Below the pieces are notes generated by a model. The model was given only the letters and a program-made list of their open reading frames with translations. It made no database searches and was not told the origin of the DNA. The position numbers and the translations under genes are program-made. From the NCBI GenBank assembly GCA_902800795.1, contig CADCFQ010000004.1, positions 26,155 to 90,154 of the forward strand: a stretch of DNA of 64,000 nucleotides, given 5' to 3'. Of the stretch, positions 53,517-61,215 are shown one piece after another. Every line of letters starts with the position of its first letter. Positions within the stretch are counted from its first letter, which is position 1. The DNA comes from an uncultured Ruminococcus sp. (GTDB lineage: Bacteria > Bacillota > Clostridia > Oscillospirales > Ruminococcaceae).

Positions 53517-53910
53517 TAATTTTTCCAACTGCCTTAAAATATTAAAGACCGCCGATTTTGAAATGGCAAACAATAACGATATTTACAGAACAGGCGTTAT
53601 CGGACAGTTCAACATAACATTTGAGCTTGCGTGGAAGGCTCTTCAGGCTGTACTTAGAGCTCACGGAGCAGAAGGCTCGGAAACAGGCTCTCCGAGAGAA
53701 ATACTCCAGCTCGGATACAAGGTCGGATTTATTAATGATGAGTCCGTATGGATCACTATGCTGAAAAAGCGAAACACAACTATTCACATATATGATGAAG
53801 AAGAGATCGACGAGATGCTCCTGCTTATCCGTGACAGTTTCATCCCTGCATTTGCTGTGCTTGAAGAAACACTAAAGGAAAAGATGAAAGGCATTGACGA
53901 TCAGGAATAA
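53503..53910 (+). CDS. hepT: HEPN toxin (HI0074-type) of the MNT/HEPN pair
   Basis: 135 aa, helical. R-X4-H motif RNTTIH in KKRNTTIHIYDEEE, with the Tyr two residues after His that MNT modifies in known pairs. Expected RNase when unmodified. It shares the HEPN catalytic motif with the Cas13d of the same element. Confidence 0.9.
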   Translation: MKKLDNFSNCLKILKTADFEMANNNDIYRTGVIGQFNITFELAWKALQAVLRAHGAEGSETGSPREILQLGYKVGFINDESVWITMLKKRNTTIHIYDEEEIDEMLLLIRDSFIPAFAVLEETLKEKMKGIDDQE

Positions 53911-53918
53911 AAGTAACA

Positions 53919-53952
53919 GAGCGCTGTCCGATACGGGCAACGCTCATTTTTT
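53919..53952 (+). terminator. terminator of the MNT/HEPN operon
   Basis: GAGCG (53919-53923) pairs with CGCTC (53941-53945), inner GTCCG/CGGGC, then ATTTTTT. Confidence 0.7.
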
Positions 53953-53970
53953 ACTTTAGTCTGTTATATA

Positions 53971-54522
53971 TCAGACTAATGCTGGTTCAATTATTCCGCC
54001 CAACGTCAACATTTCAATATGCCACTCATTCTTCTTTACAATACGCATCCCCTTGCCGCAGAGAAAGTCGATGAGCCAAGCTTTGCTCGTTACCCTTCCG
54101 TTCTGCGCAAGTGCCGAGCGCAGGATACCTTTATTGAGCCAACGGTTCACGGCATTGTCGGAGTAGCAGGTCAGCCTGCTGACGGTCACAGTGTCAAGGA
54201 TATCGGGGACATTGTACCATTCATCTTCAAGTTTGAGACGGAGGGCTACGGTATCGACCTTCGTTGTGATGCAGAGCTTTGAGTTGAACTGCCCTGCCGG
54301 AGCAGCAAAGCTGTCGGGAGAACGCTCGTACTCTTTGATGAAGCTGATAGCATCTTCAAGGCGGATAGTGTAACGGCGAGTCTTGGCTCCGTTATCGGTG
54401 TGTGGTATGTAATTCTTCATCAGCCAGACGCATCTGCGTTTGCTGACGTGAAGCAAGATGCGGAGCTGCTCACTTGATATGATCGGCGGGTAGGCTTGCC
54501 GGATAGCTTCGGGATCAGTCAT
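53971..54522 (-). CDS. hypothetical protein with two HTH-like halves
   Basis: 183 aa from the ATG at 54522, which overlaps the upstream stop by 8 bases. Two related segments: SSEQLRILLHVSKRRCVWLMKNYIPHTDNGAKTRRYTIRLEDAISFI (about 18-65) and VSRLTCYSDNAVNRWLNKGILRSALAQNGRVTSKAWLIDFL (about 118-160), both excisionase/HTH_17-like in layout. Probably DNA-binding; may be a second directionality factor. A decayed relative lies at 53028-53112. Confidence 0.72.
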   Translation of the reverse strand: MTDPEAIRQAYPPIISSEQLRILLHVSKRRCVWLMKNYIPHTDNGAKTRRYTIRLEDAISFIKEYERSPDSFAAPAGQFNSKLCITTKVDTVALRLKLEDEWYNVPDILDTVTVSRLTCYSDNAVNRWLNKGILRSALAQNGRVTSKAWLIDFLCGKGMRIVKKNEWHIEMLTLGGIIEPALV

Positions 54523-54790
54523 CGGAGCCACCTGCCTTGAAACGGCTGCCGCTGCTGTCTTCGCAATGCTCGGCAAGGTAGTCGATAAGGTCAGCCTTGC
54601 TGATGATGTACCCGCCCTGATATTTGAACGATCTTAGCTCGCCGCTTTTCAGAAGCTCGTAGATTTTATTCTTCCCCAACGGTGACCATCTGGCTGCCTT
54701 TGCCGGGGTGAGGATGTCGGGGCATTTCCTTAGCAGGTGTTCAATCTGCTGACAGTAGTATTCTGATTTGGTATCAAATTCTTCATTCAT
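54515..54790 (-). CDS. excisionase-like HTH protein near attR
   Basis: 91 aa. HTH_17-type domain: LTPAKAARWSPLGKNKIYELLKSGELRSFKYQGGYIISKADLIDYL. First gene of a two-gene operon 57 bases from the right arm repeats. GAAAGGAATG site before ATG. Similar in kind to the Xis at 36232-36459; the element thus has such proteins at both ends. Confidence 0.82.
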   Translation of the reverse strand: MNEEFDTKSEYYCQQIEHLLRKCPDILTPAKAARWSPLGKNKIYELLKSGELRSFKYQGGYIISKADLIDYLAEHCEDSSGSRFKAGGSDD

Positions 54791-54846
54791 AGTCGAACAT
54801 TCCTTTCGATATTCTGTCCAAAGATTTGGACATTTGTTCCGCTATG

Positions 54847-54877
54847 TTTCTCGCACTTTTCTCGCAAATTTCTCGCA
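54847..54877 (+). promoter_or_regulatory. right arm-type repeats, three exact copies at 11-bp period
   Basis: TTTCTCGCA at 54847, 54858 and 54869. Matches the left-end repeats. 95 bases from the attR core. Confidence 0.78.
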
Positions 54878-54971
54878 GATTTCCAAAAAAGGCGTTAAAT
54901 ACCGTTAAATTTCGCCGTTTTAAGGGTTCAGAAATGACGCCCGGGGACGAAACGGGACGAAGTCCGAAGGG

Positions 54972-55028
54972 CTCGAAATGCGTTAGCCCATACCGGGCTC
55001 GTGAGTTCGAATCTCACCGTCTCCGCCA
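54972..55028 (+). pseudogene. attR and 3' half of the split tRNA-Ser(CGA)
   Basis: Begins with CTCGAAA, then the 3' anticodon strand TGCGT, a long variable arm, T arm GAGTTCGAATCTC, acceptor CGTCTCC, G and CCA. It is the complement of the 5' half at 34462-34501. The element-side sequence has no usable tRNA 5' half. Confidence 0.9.
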
Positions 55029-55050
55029 GCGGCAGCGGCCGCGCGCAATT

Positions 55051-55082
55051 CCCTCGCCAACAGCTTTGGCGAGGGTTTTTCA
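55051..55082 (+). terminator. terminator of the original tRNA-Ser gene
   Basis: CCCTCGCCAA, CAGCT, TTGGCGAGGG, TTTTT. Lies 23 bases after the tRNA 3' end. Confidence 0.88.
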
Positions 55083-55137
55083 TTTGGTTTGGATCGGGGC
55101 GGAATTTTGTTCAGAGCTTTGCATTTCTTTACCTGCT

Positions 55138-55258
55138 TTATAGTAGATCAACTGCAATTCCTTGCCTTACCCAAACGGTCATCATTCCAAGCTCCATTGC
55201 AGGATAAATGCCATTGTCAAGCCTGTCACCTATCATCTCCGAATTATCAAGAGTGTTT
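55138..55258 (-). pseudogene. C-terminal remnant of a HAD-family hydrolase
   Basis: On the minus strand the frame reads EMIGDRLDNGIYPAMELGMMTVWVRQGIA before a TAA at 55138. MIGDRLDND..PA..LGM.TVWV is the HAD motif III-IV region. Only the last 35-40 codons remain, abutting the Nudix gene end. The rest is missing, so it is a fragment. Confidence 0.75.
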
Positions 55259-55705
55259 CTCCCATATTGCTTTAATCACTTCTTTATCATTCTCACACAA
55301 TTTTTCCGGGAGTTCTCCTTTAGCAAAAAATTGAAGCCGTAGGACTTCCTCTTCCTGTTGTTTTAAATTTCCCTCATATGACCTGCAAACAAAGTTAATG
55401 TCCAATGCATACACTTCATCTCCATTGGGATAGGTAAAGTGACATTTTTCACCCGACTGCATATTGTAAAATTGCAAATCCTTTACACACAAGCCTGTTT
55501 CTTCCAAGCACTCACGTCTGGCAGCCTCTTCCGGTGTCTCCCCCAGTTCCATACTGCCTGCGGGTACACACCATGTACCGTCATCTGTTCGCTGCTCCAA
55601 CAAAACCCGGTCTTGCTCATCAAAGATAAACACTCCACATCCCACCATTTGAAGCGGTCTGTGACCAACACCTTCTATTTTTCTAAGATCTAATATATAA
55701 CCCAT
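55247..55705 (-). CDS. Nudix hydrolase
   Basis: 152 aa. Nudix box GSMELGETPEEAARRECLEETGL intact (residues about 50-72). Hydrolyses a nucleoside diphosphate derivative. GGGAGAGA site before ATG. First chromosomal gene outside the element after the HAD fragment. Confidence 0.92.
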   Translation of the reverse strand: MGYILDLRKIEGVGHRPLQMVGCGVFIFDEQDRVLLEQRTDDGTWCVPAGSMELGETPEEAARRECLEETGLCVKDLQFYNMQSGEKCHFTYPNGDEVYALDINFVCRSYEGNLKQQEEEVLRLQFFAKGELPEKLCENDKEVIKAIWEKHS

Positions 55706-55908
55706 TCTATTCTCTCCCTTAGATTAACATTGCTTTTTTTACAGTCATTCAGCTTTCATATCAAACCCCATAGATCTCATATCTTTCCGCTGTAGTTGAC
55801 TTCGGCACATAATCGCTCTTGCCAAGCACATCAGCCTGCGATAAAACAAGATAGCTGAGTAGGGGGATTGGATGTTTATTCCTGTTAGCTCGTGATTCAA
55901 TAGGCATA
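55706..55908. other. gene-free stretch between Nudix and thiE
   Basis: Frames are open here but lack ribosome binding sites and domain similarity. No terminator or promoter consensus seen, apart from the weak GCTTTTTTTAC near 55731. Confidence 0.5.
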
Positions 55909-56478
55909 TCATAGCTGCATTGCCCGCGACATGATGCAAGCACCAGCCGCACCAGCCTGTCGAAGTTCCGGAATTCGGAGTGATGTGATCCCGCCGATGG
56001 CATAGACAGGCAGCTTTGTTTGGCTGCAAATATTGCTGAGAAAACTTGTTCCGCGCGGAGGCAGACCCTTCTTGCAATCCGTTGCGAAAATATGCCCTGC
56101 TATGACATAATCTGCACCAAGCTGTTCAGCGGTTTGCAGTTGTCCCGTACTGTGAACAGAAGTGCCGACCATTTCAAATTCGCTGCAGATCCGCTCATTT
56201 AGCCATTGCAGAGGCATATGCAAAGAGGATATACCGAGTTTACGCGCTGCCTGGGGAAAACTGTGCAGAGTCAGCGTTACGCCGCAATCCTCACAAGCCC
56301 GCAGCACCTTTTCTGCAAGTATGGTGTAGTCATCTTCTGACAGATTCTTCTCACGCAGGATCACGCGGGTAATCCCTGCCTCACGGATGCGCGGGATCTG
56401 CTCCCACAGCGTGCGCGGGCAGAGATCCCGCGCCGTCACTGCAATGATCTCAAAATTTTCAGATGTAAACATAATCAT
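55909..56478 (-). CDS. thiE: thiamine-phosphate synthase-like protein (ThiE/TenI)
   Basis: 189 aa, shorter than usual ThiE (about 210). TIM-barrel motifs: VILREKNLSEDDY (normally QLREK), VGTSVHS (G.S.H), DYVIAGHIFATDCKKG, VYAIGGIT. The start overlaps the end of thiH by about 20 bases, so it is coupled. Could be ThiE or the TenI-like isomerase; gene order in the thiazole operon fits either. Confidence 0.82.
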   Translation of the reverse strand: MIMFTSENFEIIAVTARDLCPRTLWEQIPRIREAGITRVILREKNLSEDDYTILAEKVLRACEDCGVTLTLHSFPQAARKLGISSLHMPLQWLNERICSEFEMVGTSVHSTGQLQTAEQLGADYVIAGHIFATDCKKGLPPRGTSFLSNICSQTKLPVYAIGGITSLRIPELRQAGAAGACIMSRAMQL

Positions 56479-57613
56479 TCAGAACCGGCTGCAATCCTCG
56501 GTTTTTGATGGCGGCAATGACTTCATCGAGCGTTCGTCCGTCGCTGATCTCAAACTGCGAATCGCCTGCATCTTCCTCCTCCGTGTGGCTGCCGATGCCC
56601 GTGCTGACACCTGCGGAAATTTTAGTCGCACACATACCGATGACGTTATCACGGAATCCGGCGCGTTCACGTGTAGAAATTGTCAGACCTGCAAAAGGCA
56701 TAAAAATGCGGTAAGCACACATCACCTGCAAAAGCTGACGTTCGTGAACGTCCTTCGGGTTGATCTTGTCATTATTGATGATGGGGCGCAGACGCGGACA
56801 GCTGAAGGAGATTTCCGCATGAGGATATCTGCGCTGAATCAGATATGCGTGTGTCCCGACGGCAAACGCATCTTTCCGAAAATCAGAGAGCCCCAGCAGC
56901 GCCGCAAATGCCACGCCGCGCATTCCGCCCCGTAACGCACGTTCCTGTGCGTTCAGCCGATAAGGAAACACTCTTTTATGACCGGCAAGATGAAGCTGTT
57001 CATAGCGGTCACTGTCATACGTCTCCTGAAAGACCGTGACGTAATCTGCACCGCATTCATGGAGGTATGCATACTCGTCTGTATTCATCGGATAGACCTC
57101 GATACCTACGTTCTTGAAATATTCGTGCGCGATGTTGCAGGCACGTCCGATATATTCCACATTGCTTGCCTTGCGGCTCTCACCGGTCAGGATGAGGACT
57201 TCCTCCATGCCGGTTTTTGCAATGGCTTCCATTTCACGCCGGATACCGTCTTCGTCGAGCTTGGCACGCTTGATTTTGTTCTGGCAGTTGAAGCCGCAGT
57301 AGATGCACTGATTCTCACAGTAATTCGAGATATACAGCGGCGTGAAAAGAAGGACGGAATTGCCGAAATGCTTCTGCGTTTCGATGGTAGCGCGTCTTGC
57401 CATCTGCTCCAGAAACGGTTCTGCAGCAGGGGAGAGGAGCGCACCAAAATCCTCCGGTGTAAGATACTCAGCAGCAATGGCACGTTTTACGTCGGCTGCG
57501 GTATAGCGAGTGCAGTCATATTCCTGCATCGCTTTGACAACACGCTCACCGATGTCGGAATCCTCCAGGATCTCCATGTCAGGGAGATACTGCATATGGT
57601 CGATTCGTTCCAT
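56459..57613 (-). CDS. thiH: 2-iminoacetate synthase ThiH
   Basis: 384 aa from the ATG at 57613 (GAGGTG upstream). Radical-SAM cluster C-X3-C-X2-C is C99, C103, C106 (YCENQCIYC). Cleaves tyrosine to dehydroglycine for the thiazole ring; typical of anaerobes. Eight bases after the thiG stop. Confidence 0.95.
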   Translation of the reverse strand: MERIDHMQYLPDMEILEDSDIGERVVKAMQEYDCTRYTAADVKRAIAAEYLTPEDFGALLSPAAEPFLEQMARRATIETQKHFGNSVLLFTPLYISNYCENQCIYCGFNCQNKIKRAKLDEDGIRREMEAIAKTGMEEVLILTGESRKASNVEYIGRACNIAHEYFKNVGIEVYPMNTDEYAYLHECGADYVTVFQETYDSDRYEQLHLAGHKRVFPYRLNAQERALRGGMRGVAFAALLGLSDFRKDAFAVGTHAYLIQRRYPHAEISFSCPRLRPIINNDKINPKDVHERQLLQVMCAYRIFMPFAGLTISTRERAGFRDNVIGMCATKISAGVSTGIGSHTEEEDAGDSQFEISDGRTLDEVIAAIKNRGLQPVLNDYVYI

Positions 57614-57621
57614 GCTGCACC

Positions 57622-58383
57622 TCATTCCTGCAGGAAGCCCGTCAGCGGCGAGGATGCAGACGCGCGGTCAAGCACACGTCCCGTTCCGGCGAGATAGGCT
57701 GTCCGTCCGGCAATGATGGCGTGGCGGAACGCCTTAGCCATTTCCACGATATTACCAGCGGTAGCGATGGCAGTATTTGCCATGATCGCAGCGGCACCCA
57801 TTTCCATCGCTTCACACGCCTGAGATGGTTTACCGATGCCTGCATCTACGATGATGGGCAGGTCGATCTCCTCGATCAGGATTCGGATAAACTGCTTTGT
57901 TGCGAGTCCCTGATTTGAGCCGATCGGTGCAGCAAGCGGCATGATCGCAGCAGCGCCGGCGTTGACCATATCCCGTGCGGCGTAGAGATCGGGGTACATA
58001 TAGGGCATAGGGATAAAGCCTTCCTTGGCGAGCATTTCGCAGGCTCTTGCCGTCTCGTAATTATCGGGCAGCAGATACTTTGAGTCGTGGATGACCTCGA
58101 TCTTGATGAACTCACCGCAGCCCGCTTCACGGGCAAGTTTTGCGATCTTGACGGCTTCCCCGGCATTTCGTGCGCCGGAGGTGTTCGGCAGCAGCGTCAC
58201 GCCCGCCGGAATATGCTCCAGTATATTACCGCTGAAGCTGTTGACACGTCGCAGCGCAAGTGTAACAATTTCCGCGCCTGCGTGTTCTACGGCTGCATGG
58301 ATGAGGTCCAGGTCAAATTTGCCTGAACCCAGAATGAAACGGGAGGAAAATTCGTGTCCTCCGATGACAAGTTTATCGTTCAT
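57622..58383 (-). CDS. thiG: thiazole synthase ThiG
   Basis: 253 aa from the ATG at 58383. Begins [20 protein letters not shown]; later [19 protein letters not shown] and NTAIATAGN are typical of ThiG. Schiff-base Lys in [12 protein letters not shown] overlap with thiF. Confidence 0.95.
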   Translation of the reverse strand: MNDKLVIGGHEFSSRFILGSGKFDLDLIHAAVEHAGAEIVTLALRRVNSFSGNILEHIPAGVTLLPNTSGARNAGEAVKIAKLAREAGCGEFIKIEVIHDSKYLLPDNYETARACEMLAKEGFIPMPYMYPDLYAARDMVNAGAAAIMPLAAPIGSNQGLATKQFIRILIEEIDLPIIVDAGIGKPSQACEAMEMGAAAIMANTAIATAGNIVEMAKAFRHAIIAGRTAYLAGTGRVLDRASASSPLTGFLQE

Positions 58384-59024
58384 GATGTTTTTCTTCCTTT
58401 TTGTAGAATGATTTCGACTGCCCGCACTGCCATATGGCCTGCGCAAACCATCACGCGGGAGGCAGTCAGTCCCACGCCATCCACAACGTCTGTTTTTCCA
58501 TCGCCGCATAGCGTCAGCTTTTCCGTGATAAAGCGTGTGGTAATGGCGTTTGCGTTACCGAATCCCGCCATACCGCTACCGCTGATGAGATTCTTCTCCG
58601 GCATCTGTTCCAGTACGGTATTTACAAGCATGGCTTTCTGCTCCGGCGCATCAAAGGCTTCGATGATGATGTCACAGTCCGCAAACAGCTCCCGGCAGTT
58701 GTCCGCCGTGACACGAAGAGGAAGCGAGGTGATCTCACAGAACGGATTGATCTCATGCAGGATCATGGGCAGGGCTTCGGCTTTCTTCTGCCCGATGTGG
58801 TTCAGCGTGTAAAGCTGACGGTTGATGTTGGATAGCTCAACCGTATCAAAATCGGCAAGTATCAGATGCCCGACACCCGACCGTGCAAGTGCCGCCGCAA
58901 TATTGGAACCAAGTCCGCCCAGCCCCGCAATACCGATGCGTGAGGATCTCATGATGCTGTAGATCGGCTTATCACTGCGGGAATCGACAGCCTGTGCAAA
59001 TTCTGCTTCTGTGATCCCTTTCAT
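58380..59024 (-). CDS. thiF: ThiF, ThiS adenylyltransferase
   Basis: 214 aa from the ATG at 59024 (GGAGGTGG upstream). Nucleotide-binding [13 protein letters not shown], then [13 protein letters not shown]. Shorter than E. coli ThiF; zinc cysteines are not obvious, as in clostridial ThiF. Starts one base after the thiS stop. Confidence 0.92.
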   Translation of the reverse strand: MKGITEAEFAQAVDSRSDKPIYSIMRSSRIGIAGLGGLGSNIAAALARSGVGHLILADFDTVELSNINRQLYTLNHIGQKKAEALPMILHEINPFCEITSLPLRVTADNCRELFADCDIIIEAFDAPEQKAMLVNTVLEQMPEKNLISGSGMAGFGNANAITTRFITEKLTLCGDGKTDVVDGVGLTASRVMVCAGHMAVRAVEIILQKGRKTS

Positions 59025-59025
59025 A

Positions 59026-59217
59026 TCAGCCACCTCCGACAAAGCTGACAATGTCTACCTCATCTCCATCCCTGAGGGCTGTGCTGTAGTCCGATTTCGG
59101 CAGGATCTCTCCGCCGATCATGACCGCCGTGCGTTCCGGCTTGAGCTGCATAGAGGAGAGCAGTTCCAGCACGGTCATTCCGTCTGCCGCTTTGGGTTCT
59201 CCGTTGATTGTTACCAT
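59026..59217 (-). CDS. thiS: sulfur carrier protein ThiS
   Basis: 63 aa, ubiquitin-like: MVTINGEPKAADGMTVLELLSS ... DIVSFVGGG. The C-terminal Gly-Gly for thiocarboxylation is present with one extra Gly. Start at 59217 with GGAGAAA upstream; the longer frame runs into the leader. Confidence 0.93.
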   Translation of the reverse strand: MVTINGEPKAADGMTVLELLSSMQLKPERTAVMIGGEILPKSDYSTALRDGDEVDIVSFVGGG

Positions 59218-59346
59218 TTGATTTCTCCTTTTCAGAAAATATACGCAAAAAAAGACAGCACGCCCGGAATCTGCACCGATGGTGGTGCACCCCGGACGGC
59301 TGTTTGCGTCTGGTATTATTATAGCACAGGTCAGGAGAATTGTCAA
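59218..59346 (-). promoter_or_regulatory. thi operon promoter and leader with a terminator-like hairpin
   Basis: Minus strand TTGACA (59346-59341), 17-base spacer, TATAAT (59323-59318). The leader folds into a long GC-rich hairpin (59302-59256, loop near 59278) followed by CTTTTTTTG, before the GGAGAAA site. No THI-box consensus (CTGAGA .. ACCCTTTGAACCTGAT) is seen, so it is a candidate attenuator of another kind. Confidence 0.72.
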
Positions 59347-59523
59347 GCTATTGTTTTATTTAATTTCCCCCCAAACACTTCATAAAACCTCTCAAACCCT
59401 CGCCAATGCAATATGTTTTAAGCATAATAAATTGAAATTTACAAAAAACAGTGCAATGACAACTCCAATGTGATATAATGATAATAGCCACAAAACCACT
59501 ATAACAAAGGAGCGCATTGCACT
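59347..59523. other. intergenic stretch upstream of the transposase remnant
   Basis: AT-rich. AGTGCAATG (59450) reappears inverted as CATTGCACT (59515), bracketing the sequence before the transposase start; it may be the insertion-sequence end. GTGATATAATG near 59471 resembles a -10. Confidence 0.5.
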
Positions 59524-59845
59524 ATGATCAATTATAGCACAACTAACAGCAATTTGAAAAGAGGTATCTGCAATTATTCAAAGAAAAATAGCAAAGGATT
59601 AAACAGACCGGAGATGAAATTCGTCTGTGATATGACTTATGGTATGCTCGCATCGGGAAGCTCCATGCTTTCCGAGATCGAAAGAAATCTCAATGAAAAA
59701 AACCGCTGATAAAAACGGTGAACCGCTTGTCGCGCAATCTTCAGGATATGTCCGATGATGAACGCAAGCGTGACAGTCAGAGAACGCTTGCCCGATATAT
59801 GCAGAACGAACAGGCTGTAGGGAGAAAGAAAAGTCAGCTTGAATA
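59524..59845 (+). pseudogene. frameshifted, truncated DDE transposase N-terminus
   Basis: Frame 59524-59709 reads INYSTTNSNLKRGICNYSKKN..RPEMKFVCDMTYGMLASGSSMLSEIERNLNEK, the N-terminus of an IS4/IS1634-type transposase. It then continues in another frame as PLIKTVNRLSRNLQDMSDDERKRDSQRTL and ends in TAA at 59845. The catalytic DDE domain is missing. Confidence 0.8.
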
Positions 59846-59860
59846 AAGAGAGAAAATTCT

Positions 59861-60262
59861 ATGAGTAGAATATGTTATATCCGTGTTTCCACGGAACATC
59901 AGGAGACAGCAAGACAGCAGGAGATCATGTGCGACTATCAGGTAGACCGCATCTTCTCCGAGAAGATTTCGGTGAGCACGCAAAATGCTTCGCAGTTTGC
60001 TAAAGACCGCCCACAGCTCAGGGCTATGCTGGACTATGTGCGTGAGGGCGTCGAGATTGCTAAGGCTCAGGGCAAGTACACAGTACGAAAGCCCATTGAA
60101 ATCGACTGGACAAGGTTCTGTCAGCTTTATGGGGAATGGAAGTCCAAGAGTATCACAGGGCGTGACTTTATGCGGAGAATGGGCTTGTCGGCAAACACCT
60201 TTTATCGCCGTGTCAGGGAGTATGAAGCGGAACACGGCATTGCCGAGCCGACCTCTGCTTGA
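59861..60262 (+). pseudogene. serine resolvase with an internal deletion
   Basis: 133 aa in one frame. Starts with the resolvase motif CYIRVSTEHQETARQ (catalytic Ser) and continues to RPQLRAMLDYVREG, then jumps to VEIAKAQGKYTVRKPIEIDWTRFCQLYGEWKSKSITGRDFMRRMGLSANTFYRRV, the C-terminal linker and HTH. About 65-70 residues (the central catalytic part with the second Arg cluster) are missing compared with about 200-aa resolvases. In-frame, so a protein may be made, but it should not recombine DNA. Confidence 0.82.
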
Positions 60263-60598
60263 AAGCCCCCTCAAACGAACGGAAACGCCCCTCAGAGCCG
60301 TCCAAGCCTGCGGAGCGGAAAACTTAACCGCCTGAAAAGGAAAAGACCCTCAGAAACGCTTACAGAGCGTTTCCGAGAGCTTGCGGATATTCGTTCCAAA
60401 AGGGTATGTGACCATTGTGATATGTTCCACAATGCCTAATCGGATTTGTGCGGAACGGTTTATAAGTGCGCCAATAGGCTACGGTCATACGGTACACTTA
60501 CTCCATTAGAATTGTTATAATACAGTGAAGCATTTTCTTTACTCCATAATTTCCCGCATCATCGCCTCGATAGGTTTTATGTCAAAAGAATATAAAGA
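60263..60598. other. gene-free stretch with one hairpin
   Basis: CAGAAACGCTTAC..AGCGTTTCCG near 60350-60373 is an inverted repeat. No credible gene; probably decayed mobile DNA. Confidence 0.5.
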
Positions 60599-61195
60599 TT
60601 AAAGTTGTTTCTGCTTGCTGAATTGAGTTACTTTGTCAAATATACTCCTTATAACTCTCGCAGGGCTGCCGACTGCTATCATATTTTCGGGAATATCCTT
60701 TGTAACGACCGAGCCTGCACCGATGACTGCATTTTCTCCGATAGTAACGCCTGCAAGGACAGTTGAGTTTGAGCCTATCCATACATTTTTGCCGATGTGA
60801 ATGGGCTTTGGTATCAGATCGTGACGTTCTTCGGGCAGAAGTCCGTGGTTCAGCGTGGCAAGCACCGTGTTGTGACCGATCAGCGCTCCGTCACCGATGT
60901 AAATACCGCCCTGATCCTGAAATTTACAGCCTGCATTGATGAACACGCCCCTGCCGAGATGAATGTTCTTTCCGCAGTCGGTGTAAAACGGAGGAAACAG
61001 CCCGACCTCAACAGGTTCACCAATCAGCTCCGACATCAGCGCATTGATCTCATCGGGAGTATGATAGTGATTATTGATCTCCATTGTGATACGGATAGCC
61101 TCCTGACTGAGTCTGTGCATCGTCTGATGCACACCGCTCTCCGCCGTGACCTGTTTTCCGCTGTTCATAAATTCAAGAAATTCTGCTGTTGTCAT
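60599..61195 (-). CDS. sugar O-acetyltransferase (LacA/Maa type)
   Basis: 198 aa from the ATG at 61195 (GGAGGAAAC upstream). Left-handed beta-helix hexapeptide repeats (IHLGRGVFINAGCKFQD, IYIGDGALIGHNTVLAT, HIGKNVWIGSNSTVLAGVTIGENAVIGAGSVVTKDIP). Acetyl-CoA-dependent. Last gene of a three-gene operon controlled from the divergent LysR region. Confidence 0.9.
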   Translation of the reverse strand: MTTAEFLEFMNSGKQVTAESGVHQTMHRLSQEAIRITMEINNHYHTPDEINALMSELIGEPVEVGLFPPFYTDCGKNIHLGRGVFINAGCKFQDQGGIYIGDGALIGHNTVLATLNHGLLPEERHDLIPKPIHIGKNVWIGSNSTVLAGVTIGENAVIGAGSVVTKDIPENMIAVGSPARVIRSIFDKVTQFSKQKQL

Positions 61196-61215
61196 TGCTG
61201 TTTCCTCCGGATAGA

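Larger units (their letters stand above)
34502..54978. mobile_element. 20.5-kb integrative mobilizable element in tRNA-Ser(CGA) carrying a Cas13d locus
   Basis: Bounded by CTCGAAA at both ends, with tyrosine integrase, Xis-like protein and probable arm sites at the left end, and relaxase, MobC and RepA-like ATPase next. No type IV secretion genes are seen, so it would need a helper conjugative element. Cargo includes LexA-like repressor, RhuM-family protein, c-di-GMP-regulated surface protein, type VI-D CRISPR locus, membrane proteins and an MNT/HEPN pair. It carries an intact tRNA-Ser(CGA) copy that compensates for the one it breaks. Confidence 0.88.

Noticed and set aside
53971..54790. Cas1 or Cas2 among the small genes at the right end
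   Set aside because: Sequences are HTH/excisionase-like; no Cas1 or Cas2 motif seen.
54841..54971. Rebuilt tRNA 5' half at the right junction
   Set aside because: Sequence left of CTCGAAA at attR does not pair with the acceptor or anticodon strands of the 3' half.
55745..56077. Minus-strand frame overlapping the end of thiE
   Set aside because: No site, no similarity, and it overlaps thiE in another frame.
59218..59317. TPP riboswitch upstream of thiS
   Set aside because: THI-box core sequences are absent.
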